Of a stretch of 64,000 bases of DNA, positions 1 to 8,906 are shown piece after piece. The notes beneath the pieces were generated by a model. The model was given only the letters and a program-made list of their open reading frames with translations, had not been told where the DNA came from and made no database searches. The position numbers and the translations under genes were made by a program. Position 1 is the first letter of the stretch. Every line of letters starts with the position of its first letter. The stretch is taken from positions 124,001-188,000 of the forward strand of contig JAIUNV010000007.1 of NCBI GenBank assembly GCA_020161435.1. The letters run 5' to 3'. This DNA comes from Bacteroidota bacterium. GTDB lineage: Bacteria > Bacteroidota > Bacteroidia > Chitinophagales > Chitinophagaceae.

Positions 1-1967
1 CTGCAGCTGTAAGCTGTAAGTGGAACTTTCCTACTGTAAAAGGTAAAGCCGATGCCAACACCAAGGAGTACTCCTTCAACATCATTGATACTCCCGGACA
101 CGTGGATTTTACAGTGGAAGTAGAACGCTCCATGCGTGTACTCGATGGTTTGATTGCCCTCTTCTCTGCGGTAGATGGTGTTGAACCTCAGTCTGAAACC
201 GTTTGGCGCCAAGCCAACCGCTACGGTGTACCCCGTATTGGTTTTGTAAATAAAATGGACCGCTCAGGTGCCGACTTCCTCAATGTAGTGAAGCAGGTAC
301 GTGAAATGCTGGGTTCAAAGGCTGTGCCTTTGCAGCTTCCCATTGGTGCCGAAGACAGTTTCCAGGGTGTAGTCGACCTCATTAAAATGAAGGGCATCAT
401 TTGGCACACGGAAACAGAAGGTATGACTTTCGATGAAATCGACATTCCTGCCGATATGGTTGAAGAAGCTCAACTCTGGCGTGCCCAACTGGTGGAAGCT
501 GTTGCTGAGTACGACGACCAGTTGATGGAAAAGTTCTTCGATAACCCAGATAGCATCAGCGAAGTTGAAATTCATGAAGCCATCCGTAAGGCCACTATCG
601 ATCTAAGCATTGTGCCCATGATGTGTGGGTCTTCATTTAAGAACAAAGGTGTACAAACAGCCCTCGATGCCGTTTGCCGCTACCTGCCTTCTCCTGTTGA
701 TATTCCTGATACAGTAGGTACCAACCCCGATACAGGCGAAGAAGTACTGCGCAAGCCGGATGTAAAAGAACCTTTCGCAGCTTTGGCTTTCAAAATCATG
801 ACTGATCCTTTCGTAGGTCGTTTGGCGTTCTTCCGGTGTTACAGCGGTAAGCTCGATGCCGGTAGCTACGTACGCAACATGCGCAGCGGAAAAAACGAAC
901 GTATCAGCCGTATCATGAAGATGTTTGCCAACAAGCAAAACCCCATTGACTTCATCGAAGCTGGTGACATTGGTGCTGCTGTTGGTTTTAAAGAAATCAA
1001 AACCGGTGATACCCTTTGCGATGAAAAGCATCCTGTAGTATTGGAAAACATGTTCATCCCAGAACCTGTAATCGCCATCGCCGTTGAGCCTAAAACTCAG
1101 GCCGACGTTGACAAAATGGGTATGGCCATTGCCAAACTGGTAGAAGAAGATCCTACACTGCGTGTAAATACCGACGAAGAAACAGGCCAAACCATCCTGC
1201 GTGGTATGGGCGAACTGCACCTGGAAATCATCGTAGACCGTATGCGTCGTGAATTCAAGGTAGAAGTTAACCAAGGTGCGCCAATGGTGGCCTATAAAGA
1301 AGCCTTCACACATACTGTACAGCACCGTGAGGTTTTGAAGAAGCAGTCTGGTGGTCGTGGTAAGTTTGCCGATATTCAGTTCGAAATCGGACCTGTGGAC
1401 GAAGAATGGCAAAAAGAGAACCCTGACAAGCACTTCCAGTTTGTAAACGACCTGTTTGGTGGTAGCATTCCGAAAGAATTTGTAGGACCTATCCAGAAAG
1501 GTTTTGAAAACAGCATGGGTACTGGTGTTCTTGCTGCTTACCCTGTTGTAAACATGAAAGTTCGTGTATTTGACGGTAGCTTCCACGCAGTTGACTCTGA
1601 TGGTATGAGCTTCGAATTGTGTGCCCGTTCTGGTTTCCGCGAAGCTGGCCGCAAAGCTAAGCCCGTATTGCTGGAGCCAATCATGAAGGTAGAAGTAATC
1701 ACTCCTGACCAGTACATGGGTGATGTAACAGGTGACTTGAACCGTCGTCGTGGCATGCTGGAAGGCATGGACAGCCGCAACAATGCTCAGGTAATCAAAG
1801 CTAAAGTACCATTGAGCGAAATGTTTGGTTATGTAACCCAACTGCGTTCACTGAGCTCTGGCCGTGCTACGAGTACCATGGAATTCAGCCACTATGCTCC
1901 TGCGCCAAACAACATTGCCGAAGAGGTAATAGCCAAGCAAAAGGGCAAGTTGAAGGTTGAAGATTAA
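1..1967 (+). CDS. fusA: Elongation factor G, 5' end cut by window
   Basis: EF-G is the GTPase that drives translocation of tRNA and mRNA on the ribosome. The frame is open from base 3 and begins inside the G domain: the G3 motif DTPGH is encoded at 87-101 and the G4 motif NKMD at 249-260. Roughly 70 N-terminal residues, including the P-loop, are therefore outside the window. A start at the GTG at 102 would be false, because it lies in the middle of the G3 motif. Domains II to V follow and the protein ends KLKVED. The catalytic His of DTPGH is present, so this is the canonical EF-G, in contrast to the paralogue at 55981-58113. In most bacteria fusA follows rpsL and rpsG and precedes the S10 genes. 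Here a terminator follows at once. Confidence 0.98.
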   Translation, partial: AAVSCKWNFPTVKGKADANTKEYSFNIIDTPGHVDFTVEVERSMRVLDGLIALFSAVDGVEPQSETVWRQANRYGVPRIGFVNKMDRSGADFLNVVKQVREMLGSKAVPLQLPIGAEDSFQGVVDLIKMKGIIWHTETEGMTFDEIDIPADMVEEAQLWRAQLVEAVAEYDDQLMEKFFDNPDSISEVEIHEAIRKATIDLSIVPMMCGSSFKNKGVQTALDAVCRYLPSPVDIPDTVGTNPDTGEEVLRKPDVKEPFAALAFKIMTDPFVGRLAFFRCYSGKLDAGSYVRNMRSGKNERISRIMKMFANKQNPIDFIEAGDIGAAVGFKEIKTGDTLCDEKHPVVLENMFIPEPVIAIAVEPKTQADVDKMGMAIAKLVEEDPTLRVNTDEETGQTILRGMGELHLEIIVDRMRREFKVEVNQGAPMVAYKEAFTHTVQHREVLKKQSGGRGKFADIQFEIGPVDEEWQKENPDKHFQFVNDLFGGSIPKEFVGPIQKGFENSMGTGVLAAYPVVNMKVRVFDGSFHAVDSDGMSFELCARSGFREAGRKAKPVLLEPIMKVEVITPDQYMGDVTGDLNRRRGMLEGMDSRNNAQVIKAKVPLSEMFGYVTQLRSLSSGRATSTMEFSHYAPAPNNIAEEVIAKQKGKLKVED

Positions 1968-1988
1968 TTACTTAGGAACGTAATATTC

Positions 1989-2018
1989 AAAAGCCACTAC
2001 AATTGTAGTGGCTTTTTT
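1989..2018 (+). terminator. Terminator after fusA
   Basis: A perfect 12-bp stem (AAAAGCCACTAC with GTAGTGGCTTTT, loop AATT) runs into a T tract, 21 bases after the fusA stop. It closes the str-type operon and cuts fusA off from the ribosomal genes downstream. Confidence 0.92.
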
Positions 2019-2066
2019 ACGTTAAATTCGCAATAGCCCTATGCCCGAATCATCAAAATTCGGATT

Positions 2067-2729
2067 ATGAATCCTTCCATTGAAGGCTTATACTTTGTAG
2101 AAAAAACGAGAATTGCTGTGCCGGCAGGAGTCATCCTTCCATCGGCCTTTTTGCGTTTTTTTCATCCTATCAGCGAAAAGGCTGCACGTTTTATCGATAG
2201 CAAAGCATTTCAATGCAGCATTCCCAAAAACAAGTTTTTGCTGCGCAGCGGTCAGGTTTGCCCATATTTATTTTTGGTGAGCAAAGGCCTTTTTAGAGGA
2301 TATATTGTAGATGGTAAGAACGAAGCAACCACTTGGATTACAGCAGAAAATGATCTGGTAGCATCTATCAGTAGCTTCTTCGACCAATCACCTTCCGTAG
2401 AGAATATACAGGCTTTGGAAGACTCAGAGCTGATTGGCATACATTTTGATGATTTAGAATTGGCCTATCAAAAATTCCCTGAACTGAACATCGCCGCAAG
2501 AAAGGTTTTGCAACAATTGTACCGGCAGGCAGAAGAACGGGCATATTTAGTTCGACTGGCAAAGGCAAGCAGCCGCTACACCTACTTTCAAGAACACCAG
2601 CCAGAACTCGTCAACCGGGTTTCGCTCAAGTTCATTGCTTCACACTTAGGAATGACTTTAGAGACCCTCAGCAGACTGCGAGGCTCCATTTTGCGTCCAT
2701 CTACGGATAATTCTGAAAAAAGTATTTGA
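2067..2729 (+). CDS. Crp/Fnr-family transcriptional regulator
   Basis: A 220-residue regulator with the two-domain plan of the Crp/Fnr superfamily. A cyclic-nucleotide-binding-like beta roll covers about residues 45-130 (features such as KNKFLLRSGQVCPYLFLV and GLFRGYI). A long connecting helix follows, then a winged helix-turn-helix at about 185-206 (RVSLKFIASHLGMTLETLSR). There is no Cys cluster of the Fnr iron-sulphur type, so the signal is unknown. The N-terminus is about 20-30 residues longer than is common. The stop codon lies inside the first of two TTTGAC-N4-GTCAAA palindromes (2725-2740, 2761-2780), a shape typical of operators of this superfamily, so autoregulation or control of a nearby transcript is possible. 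The gene stands alone, with a terminator on each side. Confidence 0.9.
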   Translation: MNPSIEGLYFVEKTRIAVPAGVILPSAFLRFFHPISEKAARFIDSKAFQCSIPKNKFLLRSGQVCPYLFLVSKGLFRGYIVDGKNEATTWITAENDLVASISSFFDQSPSVENIQALEDSELIGIHFDDLELAYQKFPELNIAARKVLQQLYRQAEERAYLVRLAKASSRYTYFQEHQPELVNRVSLKFIASHLGMTLETLSRLRGSILRPSTDNSEKSI

Positions 2730-2780
2730 CAAATGTCAAAAAAATATTCTTTTCAGCACGAATTTGACATTTGTCAAATT
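2725..2780. promoter_or_regulatory. Pair of TTTGAC-N4-GTCAAA palindromes
   Basis: Two perfect palindromes: TTTGACAAATGTCAAA at 2725-2740 and AATTTGACATTTGTCAAATT at 2761-2780. Their centres are 38 bases apart. The spacing and symmetry are those of operators bound by Crp/Fnr-type dimers (TTGAC-N4-GTCAA class). They lie at the 3' end of the Crp/Fnr-like gene, between convergent genes. A third copy lies at 31936-31951. That they are binding sites is inferred. Confidence 0.6.
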
Positions 2781-2919
2781 CGTATAAATGACTGATTTAC
2801 AGCTAATTACATTTTTTGCTAATCGAATTGGCATTTTAATACTAAATAATTGCGGGGTTTATGCACTTTTTTATGACCTGTCAATGGTGTTTCTTTACAC
2901 CAGATTCTGAAGCAAACCC

Positions 2920-4299
2920 CTAAACTCCTTGTAAGTCGCCTCCCTCGTGGAGGCGATTTTCTTTTCCGGATAGTCCATCCATCATTGCCTTTTTTCTACC
3001 TTTTTTAAAAAAGTACATGGCGGCCAAAATCGTAATTATCAAACCTGCTAATGACAGCCACTGAGTGCTTTGGCTGAAAAAAGGTACCCAAGCTGTTTTA
3101 AACTGTAGCAATTCTTTCGAAACCAAAACCGCTACACTACCCACATAGCCAGCCGAATCGGCCAGATAAATCAGAAAGCCCACATTGCCGCTTATTTGAA
3201 AGGAAGCAATCATCCGCTCGAAATAAATAGAGTTGAAGGGAATATATACCATGTAGAGCCCCATTCCTGTGCCCACCATCCAGGTAAATGCTTCCACCTG
3301 CCCGGCCATAAATAACAAACTACTGGCGCCGGTGATAATAAATCCGGCGGCTATCAGTACGTGGGCTATCATAAACGCTTTGCTGCTGTTACGTACAAGG
3401 GTGAGGCTGCCTACCATCATCAGTATACCGAGGGTGATGGGTAGTTCTGTTTGAGTGAAGATGGCCGGTCTTTCACCAAATCCCAGTTCCTTCCACATAT
3501 CAGCGCTAAAATTGTCGCGGATATCCCGGAAGATGGTAGCAAATACGTACACCAGAATAGCCAGAATGAGGCCCGGCCAAAACTCTTTCAATATTTGGCT
3601 TCGTTCTAATTGGGTAAGTGGTTTGCGGTGCATTCTTTCTGCTTCGTCCTGCGCAGTAGGAGCAGGAATTTGCTCCATCATCCATACAAATAGCAAAAGG
3701 GGAATAGCGAATGCCAAACCTGCTACAAAAGGCACCCACAATTCTGCCACGCCCCAATGCTGCATGAGCCAGCCGCCAATGGATTTTACAAAGCCACTGG
3801 AGAAAATAAAACTCACCGCTAAAGCCGCCCCTAAAAAGTCGGTACTTCTTCGGCCTTCTATGTAAGAAAAAACAACACCCCACAGCATTCCTAACGGAAA
3901 TCCATTGATGGCAGCAAACACAATGTTGTAGGGTGCCGGAAACAGGGCAAATAGCAACCAGGAAAGCCAGGCAATACCCGTGAGCATCAAAATGATTTTC
4001 CAACGCTGTTGGCGTTTCATTTCTGCGATAAAACGAATGCCATAAAACTTGGCCAACAAGTAACCAAGCACCTGAGCCACTACAATTAATGTTTTGTACC
4101 CTACCCCCCAATATTGAAGGCCATCAAAAGTGGCTACCGTAAATGTTTTACGAAAACCAAAGATCATGGTGTAAGTAAGAAAAGCCGCCATGGCACTAAA
4201 GAGTGCAATGCTCAATGGCGACCTTAGTTTCAGTTGTGGGGCTAATGGCAACTGTATGGATTTATGTGGTAAGATATCAGCTAGGGTAACCCGAAACAT
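2920..4299 (-). CDS. DUF5690-family MFS-like membrane protein
   Basis: A 459-residue integral membrane protein with about 12 hydrophobic segments, such as IVVAQVLGYLLAKFYGIRFI and LGILMMVGSLTLV. The motif AFLTYTMIFGFRKTFTVATF near residues 39-58 and the later FGERPAIF and MVYIPFNSIYFERMIA recall the DUF5690 family, an uncharacterised Bacteroidota group related to the major facilitator superfamily. The substrate is unknown. Only 27 bases separate its start from that of the divergent exonuclease gene, so the shared promoter must be very compact or one of the starts lies further inside. The last residues (GGDLQGV) are read through a hairpin that acts as terminator for the other strand. The family name is recalled and not searched. 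Confidence 0.8.
   Translation of the reverse strand: MFRVTLADILPHKSIQLPLAPQLKLRSPLSIALFSAMAAFLTYTMIFGFRKTFTVATFDGLQYWGVGYKTLIVVAQVLGYLLAKFYGIRFIAEMKRQQRWKIILMLTGIAWLSWLLFALFPAPYNIVFAAINGFPLGMLWGVVFSYIEGRRSTDFLGAALAVSFIFSSGFVKSIGGWLMQHWGVAELWVPFVAGLAFAIPLLLFVWMMEQIPAPTAQDEAERMHRKPLTQLERSQILKEFWPGLILAILVYVFATIFRDIRDNFSADMWKELGFGERPAIFTQTELPITLGILMMVGSLTLVRNSSKAFMIAHVLIAAGFIITGASSLLFMAGQVEAFTWMVGTGMGLYMVYIPFNSIYFERMIASFQISGNVGFLIYLADSAGYVGSVAVLVSKELLQFKTAWVPFFSQSTQWLSLAGLIITILAAMYFFKKGRKKAMMDGLSGKENRLHEGGDLQGV
2936..2963 (+). terminator. Terminator for the Crp/Fnr-like gene
   Basis: An 8-bp GC-rich stem (TCGCCTCC with GGAGGCGA, loop CTCGT) is followed on the + strand by TTTTCTTTT. It lies inside the last codons of the opposite-strand DUF5690 gene. 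On the minus strand no T tract follows. Confidence 0.75.
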
Positions 4300-4326
4300 G
4301 ACACACTTATCCGCATATGTTGATTA

Positions 4327-5076
4327 ATGCAAATTCATTACCTTACTGCCATGCAAATACCCCAACCAGAACAATGTATTTTCATTGATATTGAAACTGT
4401 TTCGCAGCAACCGGACTTTAAGCAACTGCCTGCAGAGTGGCAGTCGTTGTTTGAAGAGAAAACCAGCTGGCTGCAAACGGAAAACTCAACCCCTGAATCG
4501 TTGTATCAGGAGAAGGCGGCTATTATGGCTGAATTTGGAAAAATCATTTGTATTAGCGTAGGTTATTTGCGAAAAGATGCAGCCGGCAAGTTTGAACTTC
4601 GGTTGAAATCCTTTTATGGCGATGATGAAGCGGTTGTACTTACCATGTTTGTACAATCTGTAGCGCAGTTGATGCAAGCCCGCAAAATGCGGATGTGGTT
4701 TGCCGGTCACAACATCCGTGAGTTTGATATTCCATATATCTGCCGCCGTTTGCTTGTGCAAGGTCAAACCTTGCCACAGTGGCTCGATTTTCAGGCTTTA
4801 AAGCCTTGGGATGTGCCGCTATTGGATACGCTGCAACTGTGGAAGTTTGGCGATTACAAACATTTTACCTCGCTTAAATTATTGGCAGCCTGTTTGGGCA
4901 TTGCCTCTCCCAAGCAAGACCTCGATGGTAGCATGGTGGGTAATGCGTACTGGCAAGAAAAAGCATTGGACAAAATAGTTTCATATTGCCAGCGGGATGT
5001 ACTGACCGTTGCTCAACTCTTGTTGCGTTTTTCGCAGCTGCCATTGCTCAACGATGAACAGGTTGTGGTTCAATAA
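4327..5076 (+). CDS. DEDDy 3'-5' exonuclease, PolB-exonuclease-like
   Basis: A 249-residue protein resembling the predicted 3'-5' exonucleases related to the proofreading domain of family B polymerases (PF10108 type). The metal-binding residues are visible: D21 and E23 in FIDIET, D134 in AGHNIREFD, and Y220 with D224 in SYCQRDV, the DEDDy pattern. No polymerase domain follows, so it is a stand-alone nuclease, probably for DNA repair or RNA trimming (inferred). The alternative ATG at 4351 would give MQIPQPEQ. That start leaves more room for the divergent promoter and is equally plausible. A strong bidirectional terminator follows the stop. Confidence 0.87.
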   Translation: MQIHYLTAMQIPQPEQCIFIDIETVSQQPDFKQLPAEWQSLFEEKTSWLQTENSTPESLYQEKAAIMAEFGKIICISVGYLRKDAAGKFELRLKSFYGDDEAVVLTMFVQSVAQLMQARKMRMWFAGHNIREFDIPYICRRLLVQGQTLPQWLDFQALKPWDVPLLDTLQLWKFGDYKHFTSLKLLAACLGIASPKQDLDGSMVGNAYWQEKALDKIVSYCQRDVLTVAQLLLRFSQLPLLNDEQVVVQ

Positions 5077-5102
5077 AAAAGCCGGAGTTATCCGGCTTTT
5101 TT
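5075..5102. terminator. Bidirectional terminator
   Basis: A 12-bp stem (AAAAAAGCCGGA with TCCGGCTTTTTT, loop GTTA) sits between the convergent exonuclease gene and the propeller-protein gene. It has a T tract on each strand. Confidence 0.93.
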
Positions 5103-5111
5103 ATTCGTCTG

Positions 5112-8100
5112 TTATTTCGGTAAAAGAATGGCGGGTAATGCTTTGGCTTTGTACAAATCATTAAACGCAGGTAAGTCACGATTGATGATTTGGAGTAATT
5201 CGGTTTCATAATTTGTCCATGCTGAAAGCAAGGTTTGTAATTGCTTTTTATGGCCTGCAGGAACGATGGGTTGCTGAGCATTGTCTACCCGGCCACGCAG
5301 GTCGAGCAGTTCCGCACTCAGCCGGTTGTAATAATTAATGACATCCTGAAATGTTTCCTGCTGGGTAGTAATGATTTGTTTTTCCCATGCATTGATTTTT
5401 GCAATCAAGGTTTTGCCGGTTTTTACCAACGTATCCGTATCAGCAATACCTTTTAGTTGTGTGTTCAATTGTTCAACTTGTTGCTTTATCGAACGCATAC
5501 GTACTACAGATTGATGCATGTTGGTTACTGCAGCATCAATCTGTTTGCAAAACGCATACTGCTCATCAAAAGCATTGGCAGATACTTGTACTCTTGGATC
5601 TTGCAACACCTGTAGCGTAGCATCGCTGCTTGTAGTGCCTGCTTTCAAGGTTACGCTATACGTTCCGGGTGGTACACTAGCGCCACGATAATCTGCATTC
5701 AGGAATTGGCCTTTGATGCCAGGCAAACTTTCGTGCCGCAAATCCCAATTGAATTTGTGCAGCCCTTCTTCTGTTGGCAGCAAAGGCTCAGGAGCAGGGC
5801 CACCAGGGTAGCCACTTACTTCGGCATCATTTTTCCAGCTGTTGTATTGGCGTATGGTGTCGCCTTTTGCATTGCTAATGATGAGGCTAATGCTATCAGT
5901 TTTTGATGGTAAATAATAATACAGTGCAGCGCCTTCTGCAGGGTTGGCGCCCACTTGCGGACTGCCGCCGCTCCAGCCTGTTTTCACGGTTGGTTTCGAT
6001 GTAAACAAAGTAGCGGTTGGCGGCAATTGATCTTGCAGTTGCTGCAAGGGTGAGAGGTCATCTAAAATCCAAAAGGCACGGCCGCTGGTGGCAGCCACCA
6101 AATCGTTGTCGGCAATGGTGAGGTCATTGATGGCCACCACTGGCAGGTTGAGTTGGAAACGCTGCCAGACCAGTCCGTCATTCGTGCTGATGTACAGGCC
6201 CCGTTCGGTGCCGGCATACAGCAGCCCTTTTTTTACCCGGTCTTCCCTTACTACCCTGCAAAAGTCTCTCGAATCAAAGCCATTGATTTGTTTGCTCCAT
6301 GTTTTGCCATAGTCGTAGGTAATGAAAACAACAGGAGAGAAGTCATTCATTTTGTAACCTGTGGTAGCAATGATGGCTTTGCCCGGTGTGTGGTAAGATA
6401 CCTCGATGCTGTTGACGAGTGTTTCGCCAAGACCTGCAGGGGTTACATTGCTCCAGGTGTTACCGCCGTCGCGGGTGAGGTGTACCAGGCCGTCGTCGGA
6501 GCCGGTCCATATTTCACCCTGTGTAATAGGAGAGCAGGCAATGTAAGCGAGGGTATTGTACACTTCGCCACCTGCCCCTTCATTGGTAAATGGCGCTCCA
6601 CCATCGCCTTGTTTGGTACTGTCATTGCGGGTGAGGTCGGCGCTGATTGCTGTCCAGCTTTGGCCAGCGTCGGTGGTTTTGAGCACTTTGTTGCCACCGT
6701 GGTAAATAATAGCCGGATTAAACGGATCAGCCACAATGGGGGCATTCCAGTTGAAACGATAGACTTGTTTTTTGGGTATCACCCCTAATCCAATGGTGGG
6801 GCTGGCCATCACGTCTTTAGTGCTGCTGAGTTTGCGGTCGAGCACTTCGATATTACCCTGGTAGCTACCACCAAAAACCTTTACCGGATTGTTAGGGTCA
6901 AAGGCAAGGAAAGCACTTTCACCGCCGGGGCCAAAAGTCCATTGTTGCCAATCAACGCCCCCAAAGGGGCTTTTGCTGGGAACAATAACGGCAGAATTGT
7001 CTTGCTGGCCTGCATACAAGTTGTATGGGAACTGCTTATCGGCGATGACGCGGTAAAACTGTGCGGTGGGTTGGTTTTGCTGGCTGCTCCAGCTGGCCCC
7101 GCCATTGAAAGAAATATTGGCTCCGCCGTCGTTGGCGTTAATCATCCTTTTATTATTGGCCGGGTCTATCCACAGCCAGTGGTTGTCGCCGTGTGGCGTG
7201 GGCAGGTTGGTAAAAGTTTTACCACCGTCAATCGATTTGAGTGCCGGCGCATTGAGCACATACACCGTGTTTTGATCTTGCGGGTCGGCAAATATTTCAA
7301 TGTAGTACCAGGCTCGGGCAACGGTTACCCTTGCTTTGCTTGTTTGCGACCATGAGTCGCCGCCATCATCGCTTCGGTAAACGCCACCCAGGCCATCTTC
7401 GCTTTCAATATTGGCATACACCCTGCCGGGGTTGGCCCTGCTTACATCAATGGCTACTTTGCCCATGTTGGCAGGCAGGCCTTTGCTCATTTTGTGCCAG
7501 CTGTTTCCGCCATCTGTGCTTTTGTACAAGCCGCTGCCCGGGCCACCGCTGCGCACCAGCCAGGGCAGCCTGCGATGATCCCACATGCCGGCATATAAAA
7601 TGCGAGGGTTACTCATGTCCATACTCAGGTCGGCACAACCAGTATTGTCATCAACAAACAGCACCCGGTCCCAGCTGCGGCCGCCATCGGTGGTTTTGTA
7701 AATGCCCCGTTCGGCTGTAGGACCATGAATGGCTCCCTGCGCCGCTACAAACACGATGTCGGGGTTGGAAGGATGAATGCGGATGGCTGCAACGTGCATG
7801 GTATTGGTAAGGCCAATGTGTTGCCAGGTTTTGCCGGCATCGGTGCTTTTGTACACGCCATCGCCGGCGGAGGTCATTACACCACGTGGGGCGTGTTCGC
7901 CCATTCCCACATATATCACATTAGGGTCGCTTTCGGCTACGGCAATGGCACCCACGGAACCGGTATTGAAAAAGCCATCGGAGATGTTGCGCCAGCTGAT
8001 GCCGGCATCTTCGGTTTTCCAAACGCCGCCACCGGTGCTGCCCATATAGTAAATGAGCGGTTGGCCCGGCACGCCGCTGCAAGCTACCGAACGGCCCCCA

Positions 8101-8258
8101 CGGGTAGGACCCAGGTTGCGCCATTGCATGCCCTGTAAATGGTCGTTCCAGCTAACTGATGGGGCAGGAGCGGGAGTTGTTTTCTTTTTACTGCTGTTTT
8201 GGGCAGTCAGGCTTAAGCAAGCAGCCATCGAAATGGCGAACATCAATACATGTCTCAT
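5112..8258 (-). CDS. Secreted sortilin/BNR-repeat beta-propeller protein
   Basis: A 1048-residue exported protein of the sortilin-type (Vps10/BNR) glycosyl-hydrolase-like family common in Bacteroidota. The signal peptide is MRHVLMFAISMAACLSLTAQ. Many BNR-like blades follow, with the pattern GVYKSTDAGKTW, GLYKSTDGGNSWHK and GVYRSDDGGDSWSQ, consistent with a double propeller over about residues 40-780. A beta-sandwich-like segment follows (ADYRGASVPPGTYSVTLKAG), then a C-terminal helical region. The frame is open 103 codons further upstream, but that extension is low-complexity and Arg/Pro-rich. The ATG at 8258 gives a clean signal peptide and was chosen. Despite the family name, a hydrolase activity is not shown by the sequence. 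Confidence 0.88.
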   Translation of the reverse strand: MRHVLMFAISMAACLSLTAQNSSKKKTTPAPAPSVSWNDHLQGMQWRNLGPTRGGRSVACSGVPGQPLIYYMGSTGGGVWKTEDAGISWRNISDGFFNTGSVGAIAVAESDPNVIYVGMGEHAPRGVMTSAGDGVYKSTDAGKTWQHIGLTNTMHVAAIRIHPSNPDIVFVAAQGAIHGPTAERGIYKTTDGGRSWDRVLFVDDNTGCADLSMDMSNPRILYAGMWDHRRLPWLVRSGGPGSGLYKSTDGGNSWHKMSKGLPANMGKVAIDVSRANPGRVYANIESEDGLGGVYRSDDGGDSWSQTSKARVTVARAWYYIEIFADPQDQNTVYVLNAPALKSIDGGKTFTNLPTPHGDNHWLWIDPANNKRMINANDGGANISFNGGASWSSQQNQPTAQFYRVIADKQFPYNLYAGQQDNSAVIVPSKSPFGGVDWQQWTFGPGGESAFLAFDPNNPVKVFGGSYQGNIEVLDRKLSSTKDVMASPTIGLGVIPKKQVYRFNWNAPIVADPFNPAIIYHGGNKVLKTTDAGQSWTAISADLTRNDSTKQGDGGAPFTNEGAGGEVYNTLAYIACSPITQGEIWTGSDDGLVHLTRDGGNTWSNVTPAGLGETLVNSIEVSYHTPGKAIIATTGYKMNDFSPVVFITYDYGKTWSKQINGFDSRDFCRVVREDRVKKGLLYAGTERGLYISTNDGLVWQRFQLNLPVVAINDLTIADNDLVAATSGRAFWILDDLSPLQQLQDQLPPTATLFTSKPTVKTGWSGGSPQVGANPAEGAALYYYLPSKTDSISLIISNAKGDTIRQYNSWKNDAEVSGYPGGPAPEPLLPTEEGLHKFNWDLRHESLPGIKGQFLNADYRGASVPPGTYSVTLKAGTTSSDATLQVLQDPRVQVSANAFDEQYAFCKQIDAAVTNMHQSVVRMRSIKQQVEQLNTQLKGIADTDTLVKTGKTLIAKINAWEKQIITTQQETFQDVINYYNRLSAELLDLRGRVDNAQQPIVPAGHKKQLQTLLSAWTNYETELLQIINRDLPAFNDLYKAKALPAILLPK

Positions 8259-8590
8259 AAATATGTGATATAGGGAGCTGTAAGTTAATGGTTTGAGTTG
8301 AGTGGAGATAGCTGCGTAGTGTATTGCAGCTGATGGGCCCGGGATGTGGAGGGCTTGGCCACGGCCGGCGGGTGCAACCCGTGCCGGCAAGGGGCGGAAC
8401 CCCGAAGCAGCCCGATATGTAGCTGAGATATGCACAGCAGCTGGTGGCCCCCCAATGGGGATTTGTGGAAAAACTGGCCCGAAAAACAGACATTTGCGGC
8501 CGGATTGGTAAAAATGTTTCAAAAAACTTTTGCCTGATAGTTGAATCCCATTACCTTCGCATCCCAATTCGAAAAAAGGGTCTTTGAATT
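8259..8590. other. GC-rich intergenic region with rpsJ promoter
   Basis: A 332-base gap between divergent genes. The part from about 8330 to 8480 is clearly richer in G and C than the surroundings. It contains a hairpin with a 6-bp lower stem GCCGGC (8364-8369 with 8383-8388) and an upper GGGT/ACCC stem. The rpsJ promoter lies at 8529-8559. No second gene is convincing here: the open frame on the minus strand is an extension of the propeller gene without protein-like composition. Confidence 0.6.
8529..8559 (+). promoter_or_regulatory. Promoter of the S10-spc ribosomal operon
   Basis: TTTG at 8529-8532 and TACCTTCG at 8552-8559, exactly 19 bases apart, match the Bacteroidota sigma-factor consensus (TTTG, N19, TAnnTTTG). 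The predicted start of transcription is about 8566, giving a leader of about 25 bases before rpsJ. Confidence 0.8.
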
Positions 8591-8896
8591 ATGAGTCAGC
8601 GGATACGTATTAAACTGCAATCTTACGATCACAACCTGGTTGACAAATCAGCCGAGAAAATTGTGAAAACTGTGCGGAGCACAGGTGCTGTGGTAACAGG
8701 TCCAATTCCTTTGCCAACACACAAAAAGATCTTTACTGTACTGCGTTCACCGCACGTAAACAAGAAAGCTCGTGAACAATTCCAACTGAACACGCACAAG
8801 CGTTTGTTGGATATCTACACCAGCAGTAGTCGCACAGTAGATGCCCTGAGCAAACTGGATTTGCCAAGTGGTGTTGAAGTTGAAATCAAAGCGTAA
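8591..8896 (+). CDS. rpsJ: 30S ribosomal protein S10
   Basis: S10 (101 residues) is part of the 30S head and in many bacteria doubles as NusE in antitermination complexes. The sequence is typical from MSQRIRIKLQSYDHNLVD through PIPLPTHKKIFTVLRSPHVNKK to VEVEIKA. It is the first gene of the cluster and has its own consensus promoter just upstream. A 274-base spacer follows before rplC, which is long for this operon. Confidence 0.98.
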   Translation: MSQRIRIKLQSYDHNLVDKSAEKIVKTVRSTGAVVTGPIPLPTHKKIFTVLRSPHVNKKAREQFQLNTHKRLLDIYTSSSRTVDALSKLDLPSGVEVEIKA

Positions 8897-8906
8897 CAGC
8901 TGACCA

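Noticed and set aside
633..1841. 402-codon open frame on the minus strand opposite fusA
   Set aside because: It is antisense to a highly conserved gene, has aromatic-rich composition with no domain, and arises from codon bias of fusA.
8259..8567. 103-codon N-terminal extension of the propeller protein
   Set aside because: GC-rich, Pro/Arg-rich translation, overlaps the rpsJ promoter, and a normal signal peptide begins at 8258.
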